Shown here: piece after piece, positions 32,369 to 44,765 of the stretch
How positions within the stretch are numbered: position 1 is the first letter of the stretch
How the letters are laid out: each line of letters begins with the position of its first letter
Assembly (NCBI RefSeq): GCF_029867415.1
Contig: NW_026705152.1
Coordinates: 992,001-1,056,000 of the forward strand
Reading direction: 5' to 3'
Origin: Vicia villosa
Taxonomy: Eukaryota; Streptophyta; Magnoliopsida; Fabales; Fabaceae
DNA length: 64,000 bases
Notes under the pieces: generated by a model
Databases searched by the model: none
The model's input: only the letters and a program-made list of their open reading frames with translations
Told to the model about the DNA's origin: nothing
Program-made: the position numbers and the translations under genes

Positions 32369-34286
32369 TGTAACACCCTTCTAATCCCATAGAAAATATG
32401 CTATAATTTAAATAAACTATATCAGAGTACAACACATAAATGTGTCACTTTTCTTCATAAAAATTCATAAAACGTAATCCTGCTCCGTAACACGAGTTCT
32501 CAAAATTATCACTTTTTCACTTTATAATTTTCATCATAAAACTTCAAACATCACAACGGAATTATTATCTCAAAAATACTTTTCTTAAATACTTCAATAA
32601 AGATTTTACCGTCAAACTTCACAATTCAAAAATCTTGCTTAAACAATTTAAAACAAGATAAAACATCTCCATACATCATTGTCAACATATAATCTAGTTC
32701 AAATGATCCCAAAGACCCTGATGTTACATATCAGAGCAAGACCCTCTATATGCGGAATAAAACAACTAAAACTCCAATAAGCTATCTCGAACTTCTATGG
32801 CTATTCTTGAGCATCTGCGCATTGCCTAAATAGGGGGAACATTCAACAGGCAGGGTGAGTATTCACAATTCATTGTAAAAGATATAAAAGAAAGAATACT
32901 AATAAGACAACAACAGCATCATCATAACATCATCAATAAAAGACATACATCAATCAACAATCAACTCATATACATGCAATGGGATAGCAAACATTAATAT
33001 GACAACAAAAATTATCAACGCGACATAACAACTTTTTCACAGCTTTTAGATAATACCTGTTACAACAAGTCAACAACATATATCATTAAACAATCATCAT
33101 AGATCATATAAACATTTAACAATAGCGTCACAGCAACATCAACATATATCATAGCAGTATAACAACTTCATCACACAACAACCGCAACGATTACATTTTT
33201 CGAATTATACTAAACACCGCATAAACCTTCGAAAAAGCAATTAATCATAAACGGCAGCAATTAATCATCTACTGTCACAAAACCTATTTTTATTAGGTAG
33301 CTCGTTACGTTAGCTTTCCAACGCTTCGAACGATGCGCGAATCAGACTCCCGGAACTCAAGTTATGAATTTTTTAAGTTTCCAAAATTCAGCACTAACAT
33401 AGCTACGGGATTGATTACTTTTTGCCCAAAAACTCATCCGAAACTTCGATTTAATTCACAAAACTCTTATTTTAACTTAGTTATACACATTATAACTCAT
33501 TGTTAGCATAAAAATTAATTTTCGCGACGATGAATTTCGCACTAAAGTTTCTAGTTTTCACTATTCCTAACCCAAAACAGAATTTGTCGACCTACACTAT
33601 TCCATCATCAATCAAAACATCAATAACATAATAACAGGGTACATATATATCATTCCAAATCAAACATACATCCTAAATTCATCACTTTCTACCCAACTCA
33701 TAAAGAACTCGTCAAAACCCACAAAACCCCATAAAACCCTAACCTATCTATATTCAAAATTCTATATCAATCGTATTGCTAGTTATACTCCCCATACCTT
33801 ACGACTGAAATCAGAATTCTCTTCCCTTGAATTCTGCAACAATTCTTCCAGAGCCCTAGCCTTCTTCAGTCTTCCCCTTCAGAGATCTTCTCACCAAAAA
33901 TACGTGAAATTAGAATAGTGAAATAATTTCTCATTTTTTCTATTCTTATTAGACTCCTTTTATTTTATTCCAACCTTATCCTCACTTATTCCTCCCAATT
34001 TTACCAACTTGCCCTTAAAATCTCTACTCACCCTTATTTTAAATAATAATAACCTAAATAATGCAATCTATATTATTATTATTATAAATCCCACAAAATA
34101 TAATTAAAATTATTTAAATCTAAATAACTCTAATTATATTTGCCTCTCACTAATACTTCACAACTTATCGTCATACTCCACAACATATGTCAATGAAACC
34201 ACACAATACGTCATATAATTCATCACAATCACCAATAATTATAAATAATTAATTGAGTAATTAAATATGAATTTTGGGGTGTTACA
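32369..34286 (-). repeat. Element D right (5') LTR, internally deleted
   Basis: 1918 bp. Relative to the left LTR a segment of about 636 bp is missing at about 33082, where CAACATA joins TATCATTAAAC; a short ATA/TAT overlap suggests microhomology. The rest aligns with scattered substitutions. Confidence 0.85.
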
Positions 34287-34599
34287 CCAACCATCTTCGC
34301 TGCCTCATATTCAGTTCTTTCTGATCAAAGAGATACTTCAGACTCTTATGATTACTGAATACCTCAAATCTCGAACCATACAAATAGTGTCGCCACAACT
34401 TCAAAACAAACACCACAGCTGCCAACTCCAAATCATGAGTCGGATAATTTCTTTCTTGTACTTTGAGTTGTCTCGACGCGTAAGCGACTACTTGTTGATT
34501 ATGCATCAATACACCACCTAAACCCATCAGTGATGCATCACAATAAACCATAAATGATTCTGTCGGATTCGGCAAAATCAAGATAGGAGCACTAGTCAA
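34287..34599 (-). pseudogene. Element C RNase H
   Basis: Encodes [10 protein letters not shown], then the RNase H start [14 protein letters not shown] (catalytic Asp present), [31 protein letters not shown] and [11 protein letters not shown], and stops at the element D insertion after [15 protein letters not shown] carries Asn where the family has Asp, so a catalytic-site residue is altered. It is out of frame with the upstream RT because of a small deletion near 34597. Confidence 0.88.
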
Positions 34600-35484
34600 C
34601 CTTGGAATCCTTCTTCACACTTTGCATCCCAAACAAAAACTTGTCCCTTCCTGGTTAGTTTAGTTAACGGCAATGCTAACTTTGAAAATCCTTCAATGAA
34701 CTTTCTGTAGTAACTTGCAAGACCAAGAAAACTACGAATTTCTGACACTGACTTCGGAGCTTCCCACTGAGATACAGCTTCTATCTTTGTAGGATCAACA
34801 GCAATACCATTCTTAGAAATTACATGTCCAAGAAAACTGACTTCCTCTAACCAGAATTCACACTTCGACAGTTTGGCAAAAAGTTGCTTCTCTTTCAACA
34901 GCTCTAACACAGTTCTGAGATGTTCCGCACGTTCTTCCTCACTCTTAGAATATATCAGGATATCATCTATAAATACCACTACAAACTTGTCGAGATAAGG
35001 ATGGAAGATCCTGTTCATATATTCCATAAAAACGCCAGGTGCATTAGTAACTCCAAACGGCATTACAGAATACTCGTAATGTCCATACCTTGTTCTAAAA
35101 GCAGTCTTCTGAATATCGTCATCTTTCACACGTATCTGATGATACCCAGACCTCGGATCAATTTTTCTAAACACACGCGCTCCAACCAACTGATCCATCA
35201 AATCATCAATCCTCGGCAATGGATACCGATTCTTGATAGTAACCTTGTTCATTTTTCTGTAATCTACACACAGCCTCATTGAACCCTCTTTCTTCTTTAC
35301 CAGCAATACAGGCGCACCCCACGGCGAAACACTAGGACGAATGAATTTCTTCTCAAGCAATTCTTCTAACTGCTTCTTCAGTTCAGCCAATTCAGACGGC
35401 GACATACAATACGGTGCCATCGACACTGGACTAGTTCCCGGAACCAAATCAATAGAAAACTCCACTTCTCTTTCCGGTGGTAAT
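34596..35484 (-). pseudogene. Element C reverse transcriptase
   Basis: A complete RT core: [39 protein letters not shown], the catalytic [10 protein letters not shown] with both Asp residues, and the LGHVIS and [15 protein letters not shown] segments. It is one open frame of about 296 codons. At its C-terminal end a small deletion (about a dozen bases, near 34597) shifts the frame into RNase H. At the N-terminal side element E interrupts it at 35484, so protease and gag are missing. Confidence 0.9.
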
Positions 35485-37920
35485 TGTAACACCCCAATTC
35501 TACCCGCGGGATTTAAATGAAATCGGAGTATAAAAAGTCACAAATGAAACAATTGAGGTATCACATATTCATTCACTAAGACAATCAACTCGTCGCATAA
35601 AGCGGATACATAGCATTCATAGAGTACGGAAGAACCCACAAGCATCAAATAATAGTATTTAACATAAAACAATTTCCATAGAATTGCAACGGAAACTCAA
35701 AAATTTGTTCAAAGATTCATAGCATCATAATTCAACAATTAACACAATTAAAGTGGCAATATCCAAAAGACAACTCAAGTATTTGTCAAAACATAATAAA
35801 TCAAAAGCAAGTAAATTAACACGTTTGTCCCCCCGAGTGCTACGTATCAGAGCGACAACGACTCAAGACCAACTCGGCTAACCTCCTCTCAATGCGAATC
35901 ACCTGCACGTTACCAATATAAAGGCAACGGCGAAACAAAGAAAGGGTGAGATATCAATTCATATAATTGAGCGCATGATAAATTATATATCAGAAATTAG
36001 ACATATTCGGTTAATCGCATTCACAAGTATCGATATCCTCATATTATTCACCAAGTCGTTAATTCACAATTCAAATACTTCCGTCATATAATAAGTCACA
36101 AAAATACAATCACAATATAGTCACAAAACGTCACAATGTATAAATCACATAAGACACATGGGACATGACTCATGTATATGCATGTGGTACCAATCGGAGC
36201 TTCAGCCCCCGTCACCAATTGCCATTTGGCCTATCATGTTTGCCATAGTTTTCAGGTCGTCATGTTTGCCATAGTTTTCAGGCCGTCATGTTTGCCATAG
36301 TTTTCAGGCCGTCACAGAGTATATGCAAATGTATGTGACTCGATGAACCGAACATCACACAACATCATCATCATTTACTTCACAAAATATTCATCACAAG
36401 GCACACGCCCATATCACAATTATCATTATTAACTCAAGTAATAACACTCACACATTTTACGACAACATCACGTAAACAACGGAACAATTCCGGCAATTCA
36501 TCAAATCAACGAACGATTCCATTAGCAAAAGAATCACAAAGATATTCACAACAATCACATTCACGGTTAAATTCACAAGATACCGTAATTTACCGCTAAA
36601 CCGAATAGTTAATCTAAGTTCAAGTTTATTCCAATTAACTAGGCTAAAAAAATATTTAATTCAACTATTAATTTAATCGACCGATTAATATCACAATTTC
36701 GACAAAAGAACACCACCGCGTTAATGTACTAATTAAACTTAGCTACCACGTAAATTTTCATCAAATTCCGGACAACTAATTATACCTCTTAATTTGGCTA
36801 TTTCAATCAAACGGGGCAATTTGGAATATATTGGTCCTATAATTTCTATTGGTTTACTAATTTCATATTCTACTGTTTTCATTATATTTCAATTTATATA
36901 AACATGATTCATTTCAATTTATATGGAACAGTAGTGTCACTGCTACTGTCTGTTTCTATTTAATTACTATTAAGTTAGTATTCTTCTTGCTATCTACTTA
37001 GTCCTCTAATTTGCTACTACAACTACACTATGTATTATCAAATCCTTTAAAAGAAAATATGGTAGTGCTGCTAATATTATTTTCCAATATACACCACTGC
37101 TGCATGATGAAACAGGCGCATAAGTGAACAAAACAAAAGCACACTCACAGAAATAAAACGCTGAAAGCATAAACAAGGGGTTAATGAGCGGAACCCCCAT
37201 TCCCATCTCGTCTCGCGCCGGTCATTAGCACAACATTACGTTCATAACAATTCCAGCACAAATAACAATTCAACATACAGTAATGTAGTAACCTAAATAC
37301 CCAATCCCCGCATATAATTTCTCATAAACCCATTATAGGAAGAGAAACCCCACCCTTACCTCTTGTTTGGATTGAAGAAATCTCTACAACTCTAGCACTT
37401 GGATTGGAATTTCTCTAAGCTTGCTCCTACTCTTCAAGACCTAACCTCCACTCTTTCAAAATGATTTTCTATTTTCTGGTTTGCTCTACTCTATCTCTCA
37501 CTTTAACTACACAAAACCTATTATTTCTATAATATTGGGCTTAATAAATAACACTCCCTTCACCAATCTTTACTAAATCAAAATAGGCCCAATAAACTCA
37601 TTAACTCAAAATAAATTAAAATACTATTTCTAACACTATTCCACTATTATTCCATAAAAAAAATTAATATCTAATTATTTAATATACCAGTTAATACTCA
37701 ATAACTCATATTTACGGTCTAATCTCAATTACTCAGAAAATTCCCAAAACGCTACATATTAGCTTATTAATATTTCTAATACTAAAAATATTAAAATTTT
37801 AGATTAAATGTCGATCCGCTATCCCGAACTAATACCGACTAAATCGCTTCAAAACGCAAAAATTCAATAAACATCACAAACGTCTAAATTAAGCGAATAA
37901 ATAAATTTCTGGGCGTTACA
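35485..37920 (-). repeat. Element E left (3') LTR
   Basis: 2436 bp, TGTAACACCCC...GGGCGTTACA. The ATGCATGTGGTACCA block at 36179-36193 is followed by three 26-bp tandem units (GTCATGTTTGCCATAGTTTT-type) at about 36234-36311. The first about 1057 bp match 61279-62335 with few changes. No gene is supported. Confidence 0.9.
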
Positions 37921-37933
37921 ACTCTCCCCCACT
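37921..37933 (-). promoter_or_regulatory. Polypurine tract of element E
   Basis: ACTCTCCCCCACT (minus strand AGTGGGGGAGAGT) abuts the LTR, identical in form to those of C and D. Confidence 0.8.
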
Positions 37934-38923
37934 AGAATATTTTCGTCCTCAAAAATAGAAATTTACCTGATTCAAATAACTCGGGATAGGAGTCTCGCAT
38001 CTTGCTCTCCAGTTCCCAGGTTAGGCTCTCACCAGCAGCTCCCAACCAGACAACTTTCACCAATGGAATCTCTTTGCCTCTTAGAACCTTCACTTCGCGA
38101 TCCTCAATTCGCACAGGCATCGTCTCCACTGTGAGTTTATCGCGCACTTGCACATCGTCCATCTGAATCACATGAGACGGATCTGCAACATACTTCCGAA
38201 GTTGTGACACATGAAACACATCGTGCAAATTAGTAAGATTTGGCGGTAACGCCACACGATAAGCAACCTTCCCAACTCGATCTGATATCTGATACGGACC
38301 AATAAAGCAAGGAGTGAGCTTCTTAGACTTCAGAGCTCGCCCAACACCAGTCTCAGGTGTGACCCTCAAAAACACATGATCACCAGCTTGGAACTCCAAA
38401 TCTTTCCTTCTCTTGTCATGGTAACTTTTCTGCCTACTCTGAGAAGCTTTCATCTTATCTCGAATAAGTTTCACTTTCTCCGTAGTCTCTCTAACCATCT
38501 CGGGTCCAAGTACCACACTCTCACCCGACTCGCCCGACTCGTGCCAACATAACGGAGTCCTACACCTCCGACCATACAACGCCTCAAAAGGTGCCATCCC
38601 AATACTAGAATGGTAACTGTTATTGTAAGTGAAATCAATCAACGGAAGATAAGTATCCCACGAACCTCCCTGCTCAAGAACACACGCTCTCAATAAATCC
38701 TCCAATGATTGAATAGTCCTCTCGGTCTGACCATATGTCTGTGGATGATACGCTGTACTCAACCTCAACTTAGAACCCAACGCCTCTTGCAAACTTCTCC
38801 AAAAATCGGAGGTAAACCTCGGATCTCTATCCGACACAATACATAAAGGCACACCATGCAACTTCACAATTACCCTGACATATATCTCTGCTAACTTCAC
38901 AATCGGAAATGTGATGTTAATAG
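37934..38923 (-). pseudogene. Element E integrase C-terminal half and chromodomain
   Basis: From the element F junction the minus frame encodes [14 protein letters not shown] (second catalytic Asp) and [20 protein letters not shown] (catalytic Glu), then [12 protein letters not shown] and [19 protein letters not shown] with the GPY motif. The C-terminal chromodomain follows ([21 protein letters not shown]...[11 protein letters not shown]) and the frame ends just inside the polypurine tract. This half has no stop. GESGESV shows a tandem three-residue duplication relative to element C. The N-terminal half is at 57761 onward. Confidence 0.9.
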
Positions 38924-39190
38924 TGTCATACCCCAATTTTTGACCCTAAGATCCTATATCATTCATATCCCAATCACTAATCAAGAGCTTCACTTGGAAG
39001 TTTGTTTGTGGTGTTGCACTCACCTCATCAATGAGAGGGACCATCAAGCACCAATGATTGTTTACCTTGTATGCATATTATACTAACCCAAATACCAAAA
39101 ATATTGCTTTGTTTCTTTGTAGGCTTTTGTTTTGTAGGTACCAAGCCAAGACATGCAATAAGCAAGGCATTTTTCACATTTTTGACTGAT

Positions 39191-40178
39191 GAAATCGATT
39201 TCCCTACTGGGTAAATCGATTTCCCTGCAGCAATCTTCAACAAAATCACATTCTGGACAGCATGAAATCGATTTCCCTCCTGGGTAAATCGATTTCCCTA
39301 GTGTATTTTGCGCCAAATTCTCTTCTGGAACAGAGTGAAATCGATTTCACTCCTGGGGAAATCGATTTCCTTCAGGCGAAATTCAAAAAAAATAGAGAGG
39401 GAAGCTTGATTTGATCTTGGCACCTATTTTCTTTGACCATCTTTGTCATTTCACCAATTTTCCACCTCATCAAAATAATTCTCTTCATTAAACCCACTTA
39501 AACCCCATTTTACCACTTTTTACCATTTAATTGCCACTTTAATCACCAATTAAACACAAGCTAATTACCAAATGCAAAAAGACCAAATTGCCACTACTCT
39601 TGCTCCAACTCTATAAATAGAGCCCTCTACTCTCTCATTTCTCAAGCTTTGAGAGCCAAAAAACCTCTTGCAATTTCTCTCCTCATTCTTACCAAATTCA
39701 CCAAAGCTCTTCATTCTTTCATAAAGTTTGTGAGTTACATCTTGAACCTCACAAACTTTGAGCTAAACCACCATCCATTTCACTCTTTTTTCTTTAATTG
39801 TTGAGAGATCAAGATTTGTGTTGGTGATTCTTGAAGTAGATCCAAGTTTTGTTCAAGATTTGGTAAATTTTCTTCATCCTTTTTGTATATCATGATGTAG
39901 ATCTTTGTTGCTTGTGTGTGATGCATCTTTGATGCTATATTGGTGCTATTTGATGGTGATTTGATGGAAAATTCGTGCTCCAATTGGTGTTTGATCATAA
40001 GGTGTTTGTACATTTGTTCAAGTCAAGTTTTATGCCTCTAAATGCTGTTTTTGCTGAAATTTGCACTGGTCAAATCGATTTCCTTAAGGCTCAAATCGAT
40101 TTCATGCTGTACGTAACTTGTTTTTTTTTGAAAACTGCCTTATGGAAATCGATTTCCCTCTGCATGAAATCGATTTCC
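39191..40178. repeat. Paired AAATCGATTTCC palindromes in LTR F, 21-bp spacing
   Basis: ATCGAT centres start at 39194/39215, 39267/39288, 39340/39361 (U3) and 40074/40095, 40148/40169 (after the TATA box). Every pair is exactly 21 bp apart and pairs recur every 73-74 bp. The same array is in the 3' LTR, offset by 15472 bp. Confidence 0.9.
39612..39619 (+). promoter_or_regulatory. TATA box of element F LTR promoter
   Basis: TATAAATA in CTCTATAAATAGAGCC, 688 bp into the LTR; duplicated at 55084-55091. Confidence 0.75.
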
Positions 40179-40230
40179 TGCTGGCAGAATGTGTTTTTTT
40201 GCCTTTTTTATGCTTGTTTTGGCTTCCTAC

Positions 40231-40484
40231 TTCCTCCATTTCATTAATATCATTGGATCTAGGATGTTGATAGGTTTGAAATGACCTAATCCATAATATT
40301 AGATGAATGATATTAATGATAGTGTGAGTTGATCATCTTTTGTGAATTTTATTCTTCTTCCTCCATTTCATTAATATCATTGGATCTAGGATGTTGATAG
40401 GTTTGAAAGAACCAAATCCATAATATTAGATGAATGATATTAATGATAGTGTGAGTTGATTATCTTTATGCATTTTATCTTCTT
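40231..40484. repeat. 127-bp direct duplication with inverted arms in LTR F
   Basis: Two copies start TTCCTCCATTTC (40231 and 40358). Each contains CATTAATATCATT and, about 75 bp later, its inverse AATGATATTAATG, so each copy can form a 13-bp stem. Confidence 0.8.
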
Positions 40485-42288
40485 CTTCTCCTTTTTTTCT
40501 TTTGATCGATGAAAGTCTTAATACTTTGAGAATTCTTATGGATTCTTAGTGAAGACTAGATCGTTACCTATTTTCTTTTCGTGCGGTATTGCTTTCGGAA
40601 GGCGATCTACATATCGCTCTTCTCGCATACATTAGCACATAAAGTTTTGACCGGCCTCGTTGTAGGGTGATTTCTACATAAATCACTTGGCGATCTGCTT
40701 AACATAGCGCAATATTTCGTGTCCCGAATAAAAAAGATCAAATGTGGAAGAGAATTGTATGCGGTTGATTTAAGACTTGTGGAGGTTTTTATCGTGTAGT
40801 CGCTATGATTTTATCAAGCTTCTGATAAGCCCCATTGACTTTAAATCCGAGTACATCATTCACTCACCATAGATCTTCCTACTAACTTTGATAACAGACT
40901 TGACAAGTTTCAAGATGGTTATCTTTAACATTTAACAACTAACTTTAATTTCCGCACCTTTACTATATCGCTCTTTATATTACCGCTCTTTATATTTCTC
41001 GCTTTATCGCTTTACTTTATCATTTCATCATATTTACTTTCCATCATTTTTCTTTTGTCCACTTGGACCATACTCTACTTTTCTTGCAAAAACACTAATA
41101 AATAACAAAAATCTAAAAAATACATAATGTTCTTTTTGGACTATCGGTTACTATCCCTAGCATTGTGGAGATTCGGACTTATGGACCTAGTACCCCTGGA
41201 CTCATTCTATTACTATCCTGTGATTGCTCTGTTTGTCTGGCATTGTTCTGTTGTATGTTTATGTGTGCAGGTATTTCCTTGAAAGCCCTTGATGGTTAAT
41301 TCCAAGGCATTGATATAAGGATTTTACCCAAAAACAGCCGTTACTCTGCCCGATTTTCGTCAGAATTTTAATGTGCTTAATGCGAAGTGGTGGTAAGATA
41401 ATATGTTCATCTGGATCCCCAAGTGTTAAATGTGATGGTTTAGTATTGATATTCCAAAGGATGGGAAATCTACCTTGACTCATAATGTCAAGTGTTGGCT
41501 TCTTATTTCGGTTAGACCGTTTCTTTCCTTAGCTTTTATTTTACGCAATAGGATAGCCTCTTCATCTCCTCCCATTCTTAAATTTTCAAAATCTTCTCCC
41601 TTTTTCAAAAACCTTCTTATGTTTGCAATCATTTTCAAAACGTTTTCTTTAAAAATATCTTTTGCCCTTAGTGGCTTTTTTCTTTAAAGTTTAGACACCG
41701 TTAACTGTCGAAACGAGTGGTTATACCCCACGATTTTGAAATTGATTGATATAATGAGATCTTTTCCGCGTGAGAGAGCTAGTGGCATACTCGTTGATTT
41801 TATCCGAGTTGGAGCCCTTCTTTCATTTGCGATGCAAAGAACTCGTTTGTTCTCATGCTCAAGATCAATGGCTGAGTATTTCTCTCCGACGACGATAAAG
41901 TGTTTATTCGTTTTAAAAAACGTTTTTCCCTTTAAGCGGAACTACATTAGCTCTGACTTCTCCATTGCACCAAGGAGGTATGTAGGCACAAAGCTTAACG
42001 CTTTTCCGAGCTTATTTTAAAAATAAAACAAACCCTTTTTTAGCACACACGACACAGATTTTCAAAAAGGTTTCTGTGGAATACCACAGATATGAGGGGT
42101 GCTTTAAACCTTCCCCTCATATAATCAACACCCGTACCTGAGAACTCTTTCTTGTTTTAAAAACAAAACTTTGGGTTTTTCGTTCTTTTCCCTTTTCCTT
42201 TGAAAAAATAAAGCGCGGTGGCGATTTCAAAACGGAATATTGATTCGAGTCAATTCCATGGCTTCGATATCAGATTTTCCCCGCTACA

Positions 42289-43086
42289 GAAAAATGGCGA
42301 CTTCACTGGGGACCCAGTTTTTAAGTGTGTTAAGCCTATTTTTGTTTATCTGTGTGTTTTTATTTGTATATATTGTTGTGTGCTTTGTTTGTTATTTTCT
42401 TCTTTTTTTTCTTTTGGTGCTTGATGGTTCCTCTGTGATGAGACAAAGTTCTAACCCGAACTTTGGTGAGTAACTTGAGATAGGAGGTGGTAAGACCAAT
42501 AGTCGCATGTCAGGAGCAATCCTTACCATGAGCGTCATATGGTGGAACCCCAATCAGTGGAGGCCTCATGGAAGGTAGTAGAGGTTGTTACGAACCATCG
42601 TGATAACGCTATTACTTTCAATAGTGAGTGTCCGTAGAAGCTGAATGACCTAGAACCCTTTTAACCAATCTAAGCCTTTTTAGGATGTAGTGCAGAAACA
42701 AGATCAAGTACCAATTTGAGCTTGTTGTCATGCGATACTACGCTCAGACGAGGTCTTTTTAGGCATATTATTGGCGCCCATGAGCAATTGTGCGTGCCGG
42801 TAATATCCGATAGAAGATTGAAAACTCTGGGAACCTTTGTAGAACCCGATTGGCAGGTACAAAATTCCCTAGATCACTCCTTGTGGGATGGGTAGACCCA
42901 TGGCTCCATGCTCGTGACGTCGAACCTTTGAACCTGGACTGTGTGATTTTGTGTGATTTGATGTGATCTTGTGTGCTCTTGATTGTGATTGATGCATAAA
43001 CCATGCATTCATGCATTCATAAAAATGACATTCACAATTGGTTTTCAAGGAACTTAGAGACATTCTTTGTAAACATCACAGGTACT
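42289..43086 (+). other. Element F PBS and 5' leader
   Basis: TGGCGACTTCACTGGGGACC (42295-42314) is complementary to a tRNA-Arg-type 3' end, the primer class of Ogre elements. The remaining 0.77 kb up to ORF1 has no supported gene. A TTTGTAAACATCACAG acceptor-like sequence just upstream of ORF1 might be a 3' splice site, but no donor was identified. Confidence 0.7.
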
Positions 43087-44596
43087 ATGGATCAAAAGAG
43101 AAGCATCAAGAAGTACACTTTCAGAAATTCAAGTGCAAAAGAATTGAAAGAGCTAGCAACTTTGGTTCCTAATCTTGACAACTTCAAAAGCCGTTATGGG
43201 AAATTGATCTCTATCTTGAAGACTAAAGTGGAAAAGGGGATTCTTGAGACTCTTGTGCAGTTTTATGACCCAGTTTATCATTGTTTCACCTTTCCTGATT
43301 ATCAGCTTATGCCCACTTTGGAGGAGTATTCTTATTGGATTGGTTTACCAGTTACGGATGACATACCGTTTAGTGGTCTGGAGAAAGTGCCTGAGGTTGA
43401 TGAGATAGCAGAGCTTCTTCATTTGAAGATATCAGATGTAAAAGCAAACATGACCAAAAAAGGAGGAATTTGGGGGTTGACTTCTAAGTTCTTGATTGGA
43501 AAAGGCTTCTATGTTGGCTAGTAAAGGAAGTATGATTGCTTTTGAGACATTTTTGGCCTTGCTCATCTATGGTTTGATACTCTTTCCCAACATTGACAAC
43601 TTTGTCGATGTTAATGCTATTCGGATTTTCATGATTGGGAATCCTGTGCCTACTTTGCTTGGGGATACTTATCATTCCATTCACCATAGGAATGATAAGA
43701 AAGGTGGACTTATCAATTGTTGCACTCCTTTGCTCTATAAGTGGTTTATTTCGCACTTACCTCAAGCTAAGAGTTTCCTGAACAATCCTGATGGTCTCTC
43801 ATGGTCTCAGAAAATCATGCCTCTTACTAATGGGAATATCCATTGGTACAATCCTGCTTATGACATTGGTGAGATTATTGATAGTTGTGGAGAATTCCCT
43901 AATGTACCTCTTCTTGGTATACAAGGAGGGATTACCTACAACCCCATTCTTGCAAGGCGTCAATTTTGCTACCCCATGAAGAAGCGACCCGCTAGTATTC
44001 TTGTGTCAGGAATCTTCTATCTTAATCAAGATGGAAATTTGGATATGAGAAATCGGTTTGTGCGTGCTTGGCACCATGTTGATAGGAAGAGACATTTGGG
44101 AACAAAACAATGTGTTGCTCTCAAAGACTATACTGATTGGGTTCGAGCTAGAGCTCATACTTTTCAGATGCCTTATTTACTCGAGGAGCCTTCTCTACTC
44201 GTTACTCCGCCATTGTCTTCCACTACTCCTGTTGAAAGTAGTGAAGAACATCTAGAGCTCGTGGCTAAGTTGAGAGCGGAAAGAGATGCTTTGGAGTTTG
44301 AGAACAAAGAGTTGAAGATACACTTGAAAGAAAAAGATGAAATGCTTGATATCCAAGATGGTTGGTTGATGGAAAAGGAAGATCAGATTCGTCATCAAGA
44401 AGAGTTGCTTCAACAACATGGTGAAAAGCGAAAGAGACCACAAGAAGATTCAGTCGCATGGAAAGAAGTTGCTGATAAGCTGATGGTCGAGAATGCTCAT
44501 TTGAAGGCCTTTTATGAAGATGAATTGGAGAAGCTCCGTAGGAAGCTGCAAAGAGGAGTTGGATCTTCATCAGAAGTGTTCCCTTCTAGTTTTTAG
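43087..44596 (+). pseudogene. Ogre ORF1 of element F, one frameshift
   Basis: ORF1 is an Ogre-specific protein of unknown function encoded before gag. The preferred start is ATG 43087 (MDQKRS), because upstream sequence is leader-like. Residues 1-137 include LVQFYDPVYHCFTFPDYQL and EEYSYWIGLPV, the signature of the DUF7745-like domain in plant retroelements. At about 43490-43510 the frame changes; the protein resumes with SKGSMIAFETFLALLIYG and continues to residue about 500. The C-terminus is a Glu/Lys-rich coiled coil. The shift sits by a GGAAAAGG run. Confidence 0.8.
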
Positions 44597-44765
44597 CTTT
44601 TTTCCTTTTGTTTTGTAATTTTGGATCTTTGAATCCTTTTGTATGCTTTTCCATGATTAATGAAAGAATATTGTTATGTTTTATGATGTTTTTTGCTAAT
44701 GTTTACAATTAATGTCTTAAAAGTTCCTTGAAAACCAAAAATAAAAATCATTTGCATTGCATTTC
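44597..44765 (+). other. Spacer between ORF1 and gag-pro
   Basis: Short AT-rich non-coding gap; nothing further seen. Confidence 0.5.

Larger units (their letters stand above)
29345..34286 (-). mobile_element. Element D: non-autonomous gypsy-type LTR element with 470-bp interior
   Basis: LTRs 29345-31898 (2554 bp) and 32369-34286 (1918 bp) share TGTAACACCC...GGGGTGTTACA ends. The target duplication CCAAC is at 29340-29344 and 34287-34291. The polypurine tract (reverse complement, ACTCTCCCCCACT) adjoins the left LTR and the tRNA-iMet PBS adjoins the right LTR, so orientation is minus. The interior has no ORF of note. Several substitutions and a 636-bp length difference between LTRs make it older than A, B and F. 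Termini, PPT and PBS match the Tekay-like elements C and E, the likely enzyme donors. Confidence 0.9.
19302..35484 (-). mobile_element. Element C: Tekay-like chromovirus (Ty3/gypsy), 5' part lost at element E insertion
   Basis: The element reads on the minus strand. Its 3' LTR is 19302-21152, the polypurine tract follows at 21153-21165, then pol segments appear in reverse order: chromodomain end (21195-21277), integrase and chromodomain (27785-29344), RNase H (34287-34599) and RT (34596-35484). Element B is inserted in the chromodomain, D just after the RNase H QRRWLE region, and E at the protease/RT boundary. Integrase with a C-terminal chromodomain and the [16 protein letters not shown] RT entry indicate the Tekay/Del lineage. 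No gag, protease, PBS or 5' LTR of C is visible. Confidence 0.85.
38924..42288 (+). repeat. Element F 5' LTR
   Basis: 3365 bp. Six AAATCGATTTCC palindromes lie in U3, then the TATA box at 39612-39619, then four more palindromes at 40071-40178. A 127-bp direct duplication with inverted-repeat arms occupies 40231-40484. Several short open frames here recur identically in the 3' LTR and have no recognisable domains. Confidence 0.95.
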
